Shown piece after piece: positions 7,190 to 13,773 of a stretch of DNA of 20,124 nucleotides (positions are counted from its first letter, which is position 1; every line of letters starts with the position of its first letter). Under the pieces are notes generated by a model. That model saw nothing but the letters and a program-made list of their open reading frames with translations, made no database searches and was not told where the DNA came from. Made by a program: the position numbers and the translations under genes. Origin of the DNA: Thermococci archaeon. Lineage in GTDB: Archaea; Methanobacteriota_B; Thermococci; Thermococcales; Thermococcaceae. Location: the NCBI GenBank assembly GCA_003663525.1, contig QMUF01000010.1, positions 1 to 20,124 of the forward strand, in the 5' to 3' direction.

Positions 7190-7984
7190 ATGGTAAAAGA
7201 GAAAATTGTAGAACTTCTACAGGAACACTTCGAGTTGAACCTATATGAAGCTAGGGCGTATGTTGCTTTAGTTGGTTTTGGGGTTCTCACACCAGCAGAG
7301 CTTGCTAGTGTCTCTGAAGTGCCAGCTCCAAGAACATACGATGTTTTGAGAAGCCTTGAAAAGAAAGGTTTTGCATTAAGCCAACCTGGAAAAGCCAATA
7401 AATATAGGCCAGTTCACCCTAAGAATATTCTTGAGAAATTCATAGAAGAATGGCAAGATAGGGTGAAAGAGGAGCTTGAGGCAAAGAGAAAAGCAAAAGA
7501 GGAACTCATAGAACTAATGACGCCATTGATAGAGACAGAGATCCCCAAGTATGGGGTTGAAAGAGTATGGGTAGTAAGGGGTATCAGAAACTCTACGCTA
7601 AAAACTCAAGAAATGTTAGAAGGTGTTGAAAAGGAAATACTCCTCGCTGATAATGGATATGTTGCAGCAAATCTTGACAAGGAGATAACCGCTGCAGTTG
7701 ACAAAGGAGCTAAGGCAAAAATATTGGTCTTAAAACAGATCTTGCCTAGACTTGAAACATCAAAAATTATGGATTACTACAAAGCTGGAAAACTTGAACT
7801 TAAGGCCCTTGACAAAATAGAGCTACCAATGTTAATTTGTGACGAGGAAGTATTTTTTGCTTTGGAAGATTTAGCAGCGAGGTACTTCAATTATGAGACA
7901 CAAGTTTGGGTCAAAGATTTCAGAGTTGTTGAATTGTTCAAGAGCAAATTCAACGAATATTGGAAGAAAGGGAAAAAGGTTTAG
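7190..7984 (+). CDS. trmBL2: TrmB-family protein, TrmBL2-type chromosomal protein/repressor
   Basis: TrmBL2 is an abundant Thermococcales DNA-binding protein that coats DNA as thick fibres and represses genes rather broadly. The 264 residues equal the length I recall for the Pyrococcus and Thermococcus homologues. A winged-helix domain (about 8-75: LNLYEARAYVALVGFG, PAPRTYDVLRSLEKKG) is followed by a charged coiled coil (about 85-115) and a PLD-like C-terminal domain starting YGVERVWVVRG (121-131). The sugar-binding domain of maltose-responsive TrmB and TrmBL1 (about 340 residues) is absent, which points to the TrmBL2 branch. ATG 7190 follows GAGGTGGTT; an in-frame GTG at 7181 lies inside that site. 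Its stop overlaps by a few bases the stop of the convergent winged-helix gene. Family certain, subfamily likely. Confidence 0.9.
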   Translation: MVKEKIVELLQEHFELNLYEARAYVALVGFGVLTPAELASVSEVPAPRTYDVLRSLEKKGFALSQPGKANKYRPVHPKNILEKFIEEWQDRVKEELEAKRKAKEELIELMTPLIETEIPKYGVERVWVVRGIRNSTLKTQEMLEGVEKEILLADNGYVAANLDKEITAAVDKGAKAKILVLKQILPRLETSKIMDYYKAGKLELKALDKIELPMLICDEEVFFALEDLAARYFNYETQVWVKDFRVVELFKSKFNEYWKKGKKV

Positions 7985-8193
7985 AGATATTTGAACCTCT
8001 CTTCAGTTTTGTTCTTTTCTTTAATCTTCCAGAACAATTTTCCATCCTTTTCAAGGCTTTCTATCTTTCCTTGGGCTAGAAGCCTTAACAAAAGCCTTTT
8101 CGTTTGAGCTAAGGTTATTTTTGTTTCATGTGCAATCTCTTCTTCTGTTTTCTCTTTAGTTTTTACAGTGTTTAAAATTTTTTCATGTTTCAT
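7981..8193 (-). CDS. Small winged-helix DNA-binding protein
   Basis: A 70-residue basic protein with helix-turn-helix character. TEEEIAHETKITLAQTKRLLLRLLAQGKIESLEKDG reads as helix-turn-recognition helix, then a wing ending in LFWKIKEK. No ligand or oligomerisation domain is present. The target is unknown; single-domain proteins like this often act as local repressors or partner other regulators. ATG 8193 has GGAGGGAGAAACC upstream. The gene overlaps the 3' end of the zinc-ribbon gene by 11 nt, so the two are probably translated together. Its stop overlaps the trmBL2 stop tail to tail by 3 nt, so transcripts from the two units must collide or terminate inside coding sequence. Confidence 0.8.
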   Translation of the reverse strand: MKHEKILNTVKTKEKTEEEIAHETKITLAQTKRLLLRLLAQGKIESLEKDGKLFWKIKEKNKTEERFKYL

Positions 8194-8509
8194 TTGGTTT
8201 CTCCCTCCGTTTGTATTTTTCCAGCAAGGTGATTATCATGTCCATGACCTCTAAGTACTTCTTTAACTCATCAATGTCATCTGGAAGAGTGTTTGCAAGC
8301 ATGTTAAGTTTTTCTGTTAAGCTTTCTTCAACACCTTTTAACTCAGATTTTCCAAGTTTTTTCCTATGTTCACATACAGGACAGAATATTTTCTCATTTA
8401 GTTTAAATAGGGGAGATCCACACTTGGGGCAGTGTCTATCGAGCATTTTTGCTCCAGAAAGCAAGAGCGGTGTTATTATTTCCCTGATTTCTTTGTCGCT
8501 GAGAGCCAT
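8183..8509 (-). CDS. Zinc-ribbon protein of the Sjogren/scleroderma autoantigen 1 family (UPF0148)
   Basis: The 108 residues begin with a helix (LSDKEIREIITPLLLSGAKML) leading into a zinc ribbon: CPKC (27-30) and CPVC (43-46). A charged region and a C-terminal helix rich in Leu/Met (about 80-100) follow. This layout is that of UPF0148, the archaeal relatives of human SSSCA1/ZNRD2, whose biochemical role is not settled. ATG 8509 is preceded by GGAGGGATAAT, which also contains the stop of the upstream arginase-like gene; a 2-nt gap separates them. It is the middle gene of a three-gene minus-strand unit. Confidence 0.85.
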   Translation of the reverse strand: MALSDKEIREIITPLLLSGAKMLDRHCPKCGSPLFKLNEKIFCPVCEHRKKLGKSELKGVEESLTEKLNMLANTLPDDIDELKKYLEVMDMIITLLEKYKRREKPNET

Positions 8510-8511
8510 TA

Positions 8512-9240
8512 TTATCCCTCCACGAGAGTGGTATAAACCTCAATTAGGGCTTTTTTTCCAAGTTTAGAGCGCCTTATTTTATCTGAGATCTCAGCTATAT
8601 CGCAACCAATTATGTTGAAATTCTTTTTGATTTCGTTTATAATCTCAAGCAGTTCACTTAAACTTAGTTCCCCATGTTGGAATCGGGAGATTTTGTATTC
8701 CGGCGATAGGACATCTAGATCAACGGTCAAGTAGACATCTTCACCTAAATACTTCTTTATCTCTTCAATGATCTTCTCAATAGGGGAGGTTTTCAGACTT
8801 TTATATGCTTTCCATGATCCTCTAACCCGTCTGCTTCTTGGGAGGGCAGGGAATATTTTGACTCGTCTAGTCCATAAGCTAGTTCTTTCTGTTGTGGGTA
8901 TCATCAAAACAGGCCCAACTACACTAGCTCTCTCAATGATCCTTTCTTCCAAGGTATATGCAAGCCATGAGCCGTGATCAAGATAGTCGTGCATCAAATC
9001 TGTATGGGCATCGATACTTATTAAAGACCTTGTTTTCACGCGTTTAAGCACGCCGTAGGTTGCTAGGTGGTCTCCTATGATATAACACTTATCTATTGGA
9101 AGTCTGTCTGCTAGGAGCTCCACATTGCTTGATTCGACTATTACAAAATCTTCTATTATTCTATTCCTTTTGAGTAACTCAAGAGCGTACATCACACCCT
9201 CTCTATTGGGTTTTTCTCCAAAAGGGATAAACGTCACCAT
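8512..9240 (-). CDS. Arginase-fold (ureohydrolase/deacetylase superfamily) protein
   Basis: Members use a two-Mn site to hydrolyse guanidino compounds such as arginine, agmatine or formiminoglutamate. Visible metal ligands are GDH (His58), DAHTD (Asp77, His79, Asp81) and VDLDVLSP (Asp174, Asp176). HGSW (89-92) resembles the substrate-side HG[TS]xF, and DIAEIS near 214-219 takes the place of the usual D-x-x-E. At 242 residues it is shorter than typical agmatinases (about 290-310), mainly through a short N-terminus and compact loops, so the substrate cannot be named. ATG 9240 or an in-frame GTG 9249 may start it; neither has a good ribosome binding site, and the promoter position suggests a leaderless or short-leader mRNA. 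Next genes follow with tiny gaps. Confidence 0.85.
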   Translation of the reverse strand: MVTFIPFGEKPNREGVMYALELLKRNRIIEDFVIVESSNVELLADRLPIDKCYIIGDHLATYGVLKRVKTRSLISIDAHTDLMHDYLDHGSWLAYTLEERIIERASVVGPVLMIPTTERTSLWTRRVKIFPALPRSRRVRGSWKAYKSLKTSPIEKIIEEIKKYLGEDVYLTVDLDVLSPEYKISRFQHGELSLSELLEIINEIKKNFNIIGCDIAEISDKIRRSKLGKKALIEVYTTLVEG

Positions 9241-9271
9241 ATTCTTCACGAAGCCTATTTTGAGGTTATTA

Positions 9272-9286
9272 TTTTTAAATTTATAG
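9272..9286 (-). promoter_or_regulatory. Promoter of the arginase-fold/zinc-ribbon/winged-helix unit
   Basis: The minus strand reads CCTATAAATTTAAAAATAA here, giving one or two overlapping TATA boxes. Estimated transcription starts fall between about 9254 and 9249, that is 0-14 nt before the possible start codons GTG 9249 and ATG 9240. Confidence 0.55.
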
Positions 9287-9314
9287 GATGGACATATTCA
9301 AGAAGAAAGAGTTA

Positions 9315-9325
9315 AAGTTAAAAAC
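9315..9325 (+). promoter_or_regulatory. Likely promoter of the HPS-PHI operon
   Basis: AAGTTAAAAAC after AGAAGAAAGAG resembles a weak TATA box with a purine-rich BRE. It would start transcription near 9345-9350, about 25 nt before ATG 9372. It is divergent from the arginase-like promoter; the two TATA boxes are only about 35 nt apart, so a factor bound here could affect both units. Confidence 0.45.
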
Positions 9326-9371
9326 AACCCTCTTGATGTTAAGTTTGAGAGTTATTGGGGGGTAAATTAAG

Positions 9372-10592
9372 ATGATCTTACAAGTAGCTCTTGATGTGAC
9401 GGATGTAGAACATGCTATTTCTATAGCGGAAAAAGTGGCCCATGGAGGGGCCCATTGGCTTGAAGTTGGAACTCCACTAATAAAGAAGGAAGGAATTAGA
9501 GCAGTAGAGCTCATGAAGAGGAGATTCCCAGATAGAAAAATAGTAGCCGATCTGAAGACAATGGATACCGGAGCTTTAGAAGTGGAGATGGCTGCAAGAC
9601 ATGGGGCTGATGTCGTCTCCATACTTGGAGTTGCCGATGATAAAACAATAAAAGATGCGGTCACCGTTGCTAAGAGGTACGGTATAAGAGTGATGGTGGA
9701 TTTAATCGGGGTTAAGGATAAAGTAAAAAGAGCGAAGGAATTGGAAAAGATGGGTGTTCATTACATCTTAGTCCATACAGGGATAGATGAGCAAGCCCAA
9801 GGAAAAAATCCCCTAGAAGATCTAGAAAAAGTAGTAAAAGCTGTAAAAATCCCAGTTGCAGTCGCCGGAGGTTTAAACTTAGAAACTATTCCTAAGGTTA
9901 TAGAGGCAGGAGCCACAATTATTATCGTTGGAGGAGCAATAACTAAGGCAAAAGACCCCGAAAATATTACTAGGAAGATACTTGATCTATTCTGGGGCGA
10001 ATATATGCAAACAATCGTAAAAGTTATTCAGGATATAACAGACCACATAAAAACAGTGGCGACATCACTAAAACTAGAGCAGGTTAGAGGGATGGTGGAT
10101 GCAATGATTGGAGCAAATAAAATATTTATCTATGGCGCTGGAAGAAGTGGTTTGGTAGGGAAGGCATTTGCAATGCGCCTAATGCACCTCGACTTCAATG
10201 TTTATGTTGTTGGGGAAACCATAACTCCTGCTTTTGAAGAAGGAGACCTTCTAATCGCAATCAGTGGGAGTGGTGAAACTAGGACTATAGTTGATGCTGC
10301 AGAAATTGCTAAAAATCAGGGAGGAAAAGTCGTAGGAATAACTTCCTATAAGAATTCAACTCTTGGGAGACTTTCTGATGTTGTCGTAGAAATTCCGGGA
10401 AGAACAAAAGCAGACATTCCTACAGATTATATCGCTAGACAAATGCTCACCGAATACAAGTGGATGGCTCCAATGGGAACACTCTTTGAAGATTCAACAA
10501 TGCTGCTCTTGGATGGTATTATAGCTTTATTAATGGCCACATTCCAGAAAAGCGAAAAAGATATGAAGCGGAAGCACGCTACATTAGAGTGA
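9372..10592 (+). CDS. Bifunctional 3-hexulose-6-phosphate synthase / 6-phospho-3-hexuloisomerase
   Basis: The fused enzyme interconverts ribulose-5-phosphate plus formaldehyde with hexulose-6-phosphate and then fructose-6-phosphate. In Thermococcales, which lack a complete classical pentose phosphate pathway, it runs backwards to make pentoses. Residues 1 to about 210 are an OMP-decarboxylase-like barrel: VALDVTD with Asp8, ADLKTMDTG (Asp60, Lys62, Asp65), AVAGGLN, VGGAI. From about 215 a SIS domain follows: IFIYGAGRSG (251-260), AISGSGET (296-303) and a C-terminal helix. At 406 residues it equals the known archaeal fusions. A GGGGGGT box precedes the ATG. It heads a six-gene set, and its stop lies 5 nt before the next ATG. 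The reverse reaction releases formaldehyde. Confidence 0.95.
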   Translation: MILQVALDVTDVEHAISIAEKVAHGGAHWLEVGTPLIKKEGIRAVELMKRRFPDRKIVADLKTMDTGALEVEMAARHGADVVSILGVADDKTIKDAVTVAKRYGIRVMVDLIGVKDKVKRAKELEKMGVHYILVHTGIDEQAQGKNPLEDLEKVVKAVKIPVAVAGGLNLETIPKVIEAGATIIIVGGAITKAKDPENITRKILDLFWGEYMQTIVKVIQDITDHIKTVATSLKLEQVRGMVDAMIGANKIFIYGAGRSGLVGKAFAMRLMHLDFNVYVVGETITPAFEEGDLLIAISGSGETRTIVDAAEIAKNQGGKVVGITSYKNSTLGRLSDVVVEIPGRTKADIPTDYIARQMLTEYKWMAPMGTLFEDSTMLLLDGIIALLMATFQKSEKDMKRKHATLE

Positions 10593-10597
10593 TCTAT

Positions 10598-11353
10598 ATG
10601 ACCTCTTTTCCTCATATTTTTGTTGGCATTGGCAGTAATGGGAGCAGAGTTGTCCAAAATATTAATATAGAAAAGGTTTCAAAACTTTCTATAAATCCTT
10701 CCTATTACCTACTTGGCAAATTCCCATTCCGTCAAAAAATTAGAGACATTTTCTGGAAGGTTCCAGATGATGCAATATTATGGGTCGTGTTTGAGAATAA
10801 ACCGATAAATCTGGAAATACTGAATATCATTCTGGAATATTTACCTAGGAATCCACTGAAACTTGCATACGTACTTAGCCCTGAAAAGGAATTGATTCAC
10901 GAAGAAAAGCCATCATGGGGCCAAGAGTTTGATACAGTGTTTTATGACTCTCTCTGGGAGTCCCTGTATGATTACAGGGATGCTTCATTGGAGATGGCTT
11001 TTCAAATGGCTACCAAAAACATAGGAAGTATGTTTACTAGACTTCATTACTACCTTGAAAACCAAATGCTAGTGAATGTTGATTATGCAGACTTCTTTAA
11101 TATGATTAGGGGTAATAACGTTGGGATTTTACGGTTACTATCCAAAGTTAACTTTGAATGGCATTGGGGGGTTTGGGATAAAGGCCTGATAAACATCTTA
11201 GTAGGAGAAAATGTGCCGTTAAGTGATGCTCATAAGATACTCTCTAATTTCCAGAAGTTCTTGAAGGAAAAGGATATAATATGGGGTATAAAAATGGAAG
11301 AAGGCTTAAATGACCACATTGAGATTCTCTCCCTTCTAGTCAAGAGGTGGTAA
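10598..11353 (+). CDS. Degenerate FtsZ/tubulin-superfamily protein without the GTPase signature
   Basis: The function is unknown. By eye the 251 residues line up with FtsZ from end to end: HIFVGIGSNGSRVV (6-19) with the first nucleotide loop, LEMAFQMATKNI (131-142) with the helix reading LKLAFKVADEVL in FtsZ, VNVDYADFFNMI (159-170) with INVDFADVKAVM, and the last 55 residues (KGLINILVGENVPL, DIIWGIKMEEGL) with the FtsZ C-terminal domain. The NxDxxD catalytic loop is intact (Asn160, Asp162, Asp165). The GGGTGTG loop is gone; ENKPINLE (about 66-73) takes its place. FtsZ is normally 360-400 residues, so this one is trimmed and has no C-terminal tail peptide. ATG 10598 follows GAGTGATC; GTG 10589, overlapping the previous stop, is possible. 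Homology is inferred from remembered FtsZ sequences. Confidence 0.8.
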   Translation: MTSFPHIFVGIGSNGSRVVQNINIEKVSKLSINPSYYLLGKFPFRQKIRDIFWKVPDDAILWVVFENKPINLEILNIILEYLPRNPLKLAYVLSPEKELIHEEKPSWGQEFDTVFYDSLWESLYDYRDASLEMAFQMATKNIGSMFTRLHYYLENQMLVNVDYADFFNMIRGNNVGILRLLSKVNFEWHWGVWDKGLINILVGENVPLSDAHKILSNFQKFLKEKDIIWGIKMEEGLNDHIEILSLLVKRW

Positions 11354-11354
11354 T

Positions 11355-12014
11355 ATGAAGGCTGTTTTTTTCGATATAGATGGAACCCTTCTGACAGAAA
11401 AACCCTTAATAATGCTCTTTCTTCCCCAAGTATATGATAAGCTATCAAAAAAGTTTGGGATTTCTAAAGGCGACGCTCGATTGAGATTTCTTAGAGAAAT
11501 ATCTGAAAGAAAAAATACTTATGAATGGCATGATTGGAACTTCTTTTTTGAGAGTTTTGGGATTGACTTTAAATATGAGAATTTAATAAAGACATATCCA
11601 CACAAGATTCAAGTATTCCCCGACGTGATTCCCACTTTAGAGTGGCTGAGAGGGGAGGGATATAAATTAGGGGTAGTAACCAGCGGCCCAGAATATCAGA
11701 GATTAAAACTTCGAATAGCTAAGTTGGACAGGTACTTTGATGTGATTGTGACAAGGGAAGATGTAAAAACTGTGAAACCTGATCCCAAGATATTTTTATA
11801 TGCATGTGAGAAGGTAGGGGTAGAACCAAAAGAAAGCATAATGATAGGAGATGACTTAAATCAGGATGTTTATGGCCCTAGAAATGTAGGTATGCTGCCC
11901 ATTTGGATAAACCGGGAAGGAGCGGAGGATTACAACTTTGCTGACTTTGAGATTAGAAGCCTTCATCAACTTAGAAGCATCTTAGGGGGGCTTGGAGATG
12001 AAGGAGATATTTAA
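11355..12014 (+). CDS. HAD-superfamily phosphatase (archaeal haloacid-dehalogenase-like)
   Basis: A 219-residue soluble hydrolase with the four HAD motifs: FFDIDGT (Asp7 nucleophile, Asp9), VVTSG (Thr109/Ser110), KPDPKIF (Lys141) and IGDDLNQD (Asp166, Asp167, Asp171). A helical cap of about 70 residues lies between motifs one and two, as in subfamily IA. It is most like the archaeal set often annotated as 2-haloacid dehalogenase-like, but Asp9 and the GDD motif argue for phosphatase activity on a small phosphorylated metabolite. The substrate is unknown. The ATG comes directly after the previous stop with GAGGTGGTA as ribosome binding site, and its 3' end overlaps the next gene by 17 nt, so the genes are tightly coupled. 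Confidence 0.9.
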   Translation: MKAVFFDIDGTLLTEKPLIMLFLPQVYDKLSKKFGISKGDARLRFLREISERKNTYEWHDWNFFFESFGIDFKYENLIKTYPHKIQVFPDVIPTLEWLRGEGYKLGVVTSGPEYQRLKLRIAKLDRYFDVIVTREDVKTVKPDPKIFLYACEKVGVEPKESIMIGDDLNQDVYGPRNVGMLPIWINREGAEDYNFADFEIRSLHQLRSILGGLGDEGDI

Positions 12015-12177
12015 TAGGGAAGGAGTTTTTGTAGAGTTTGAAGAAAAACGAGTGAGACTTGAAAATGGAGATGAAGTTATTCACAAGCAAGAACACCCTA
12101 CAGAACTCTGGTGGGAGCTTAAAGAGACTATAAAGGGTAAAAGAGTTAGATTAATTGTATACGAGATTGAGGAATGA
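11998..12177 (+). CDS. Orphan 59-residue protein
   Basis: I do not recognise this protein. The 59 residues are charged and have short alternating stretches that look like beta strands (GVFVEFEEKRVRLENGDEV, then KRVRLIVYEIEE) around HPTELWWELKET. The two Trp are adjacent (Trp38-Trp39). No cysteines, signal peptide or membrane segment are present. It starts inside the 3' end of the HAD gene (17-nt overlap, different frame) behind a run of six G and CTTGGAG, and ends 3 nt before the next ATG. This strict packing between two real genes makes it likely to be translated. It could be a small partner or antagonist of a neighbour, but nothing in the sequence says which. Confidence 0.7.
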   Translation: MKEIFNREGVFVEFEEKRVRLENGDEVIHKQEHPTELWWELKETIKGKRVRLIVYEIEE

Positions 12178-12180
12178 AAA

Positions 12181-12990
12181 ATGATCGCACATTTAATCAA
12201 TGCTGATATCTATGGTAGGGACATCTTAAAAGTTTATTTAGAGTACAGAGAGAAAAATTTCAATTTTTTGGAAGAGGCCAAGAACCTTTTCATAGAAAAT
12301 CTTGATAATGTCCTTATTGTGGCATGCTTTCCAATACCTCCAATGCAGATAGCAGAATCTGATGGTCCACCAGGAGCTGTGGCCTTATATAGGGCTATTG
12401 AGAGACTTGGAGGGAGAGCAGAGATACTAACATGTGAAAAAATAAGTTCTGCCCTTAGAGGATTTAAAATCAATTTTGCAGAGAAACCTCGAGTTAATCA
12501 ATATTCTTTGTTAATAAGTGTTGAAACACCAGGGAGAGCAAAAGATGGCAAGTACTATTCCATGAACGCGTTAGAAATTGAGATGCCGCCATTTGATGAG
12601 TTATTCTTCCAGGCTAGGAAACTTGGAGTCCCCACAATTGGTATCGGAGACGGGGGAAATGAGATAGGGATGGGGAATATTGCAGAGATCGTGAAGAAGT
12701 ACATTAAATTTGGGGATAAAATAACTAGCATTGTAAAGGTTGATGAGTTAATACTCTCAGCAGTCTCTAATTGGGGGGCTTATGGCCTGATTGCTCAAGC
12801 TTCCCTTGAAGTGGGGGAAAATCTCCTGGGAGATTGGGATGAAGAAAAGGTTCTAAGGGCTTTAGTCTCTGAGGGGGTTATAGATGGTGTCGTTAAAAAA
12901 CCTCAGCTTAGTGTTGATGGTATCCCACTTGAGGTTCACAAAAGGTTCCTAAACCTGCTTAATTCAATAATAGAAAGTAAAATTAGGTGA
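12181..12990 (+). CDS. DUF4392 protein (D-glutamate cyclase-like)
   Basis: The 269 residues carry the two marks of DUF4392. ESDGPPGAVALYRAIERLGG (59-78) fits a substrate or phosphate-binding segment, and GVPTIGIGDGGNEIGMGN (149-166) is the diagnostic Gly-rich loop. In mammals this domain forms D-glutamate cyclase, which turns D-glutamate into 5-oxo-D-proline. The archaeal members have no proven reaction, so the name should be read as a family label. No fused acyl-CoA-hydratase-like domain is present, unlike the eukaryotic protein. The start lies 3 nt after the small upstream gene and the stop overlaps the ribosome binding site of the HD gene, so it belongs to the same transcript. Confidence 0.85.
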   Translation: MIAHLINADIYGRDILKVYLEYREKNFNFLEEAKNLFIENLDNVLIVACFPIPPMQIAESDGPPGAVALYRAIERLGGRAEILTCEKISSALRGFKINFAEKPRVNQYSLLISVETPGRAKDGKYYSMNALEIEMPPFDELFFQARKLGVPTIGIGDGGNEIGMGNIAEIVKKYIKFGDKITSIVKVDELILSAVSNWGAYGLIAQASLEVGENLLGDWDEEKVLRALVSEGVIDGVVKKPQLSVDGIPLEVHKRFLNLLNSIIESKIR

Positions 12991-12995
12991 GTGGT

Positions 12996-13610
12996 ATGAG
13001 GATTGAGGATTATATAACTGATGAAATTAGCCTAAAACTTATTAAAAAAGCAGAGGAGTTTGCTAGAAATTTTTTTGAACGAGAGGGAACGCACGGATTT
13101 TCACATGTAAAGAGGGTCTTCAACCTTTGTATGCATATTGGCAAGGCTGAGGGAGCGGATTTAGAAGTTTTAGCATTAGCGGCTTTTCTTCACGATGTTG
13201 CAAGGCCCTTGGAGGATGAAGGAATCGTTGAGGATCATGCTAAAGAGAGTGCAAAAATTGCCCGCAGGTTTTTGACTTCGCTCAAGTATCCCAAAGTAGA
13301 CGAAGTGGTTCATGCAATAGAGGCTCACAGGTTCTCAAGGCCACCAGACCCAAGAACACTTGAAGCAAAGATTCTCAGCGACGCTGATAAGCTTGATGCA
13401 ATAGGGGCTATTGGGGTTGCAAGGGTTTTCATGTACTCTGGAGAGCATGGGAGAGATATAGAGTTTTCAATTAAACATTTTGAAGAAAAAATTCTGAAAC
13501 TTGGAGATTTGGTGTATACGCATACTGCTAAAAAGCTTGCCGAGGAAAGACACAAATTTGTAGAAGAGTTTGTTGGCAGACTGGTAAGGGAGATTGAGGG
13601 AGAGCTTTAG
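12996..13610 (+). CDS. HD-domain phosphohydrolase
   Basis: A 204-residue metal-dependent phosphohydrolase. The HD ligands are visible: HGFSHVKRV (His37), FLHDVARP (His66-Asp67), a further His81 in VEDHAKES, and SDADKLDAIGAIG (Asp129/Asp131). The last motif and the size resemble the YedJ-like group of predicted nucleotide or phosphate-ester hydrolases. The substrate is unknown. ATG 12996 has AGGTGAGTGGT before it; an in-frame GTG at 12987, inside the stop region of the upstream gene, is the alternative and would add three residues. It is the last gene of the HPS-PHI set; T-rich sequence follows from 13618. Confidence 0.88.
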   Translation: MRIEDYITDEISLKLIKKAEEFARNFFEREGTHGFSHVKRVFNLCMHIGKAEGADLEVLALAAFLHDVARPLEDEGIVEDHAKESAKIARRFLTSLKYPKVDEVVHAIEAHRFSRPPDPRTLEAKILSDADKLDAIGAIGVARVFMYSGEHGRDIEFSIKHFEEKILKLGDLVYTHTAKKLAEERHKFVEEFVGRLVREIEGEL

Positions 13611-13703
13611 GAATATTCTCTCTTTATGGTTATCCATCCAACAATGAAGTTCTCTCTTGGAGGAATTGTTAGCTCATTTTGTTCTTTTCTGGATAGGATA
13701 AGG

Positions 13704-13714
13704 TTTTTAAATAA
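13704..13714 (+). promoter_or_regulatory. Promoter of the KH protein-aspS unit
   Basis: TTTTTAAATAA preceded by GGATAAGG is a good TATA/BRE pair. Transcription should start near 13733-13738, leaving a leader of about 35-40 nt with the strong GGGAGGTGAG ribosome binding site. TGTTAGCTCAT (13667-13677) and TGTTAGCTTAT (13729-13739) flank it. The rest of the 13611-13773 gap is T-rich and shows no gene. Confidence 0.65.
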
Positions 13715-13773
13715 CCTCCTCAAAAGAATGTTAGCTTATGTTCATTTTTTGCAAATAACTGGGAGGTGAGCTA

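Noticed and set aside
8211..8567. A 118-codon plus-strand frame over the zinc-ribbon gene
   Set aside because: The opposite strand encodes a clear CPxC-CPxC zinc-ribbon protein; this frame has no independent support.
9281..9664. A 127-codon minus-strand frame over the start of the HPS-PHI gene
   Set aside because: It is antisense to conserved codons and crosses the divergent promoter; no motif or ribosome binding site supports it.
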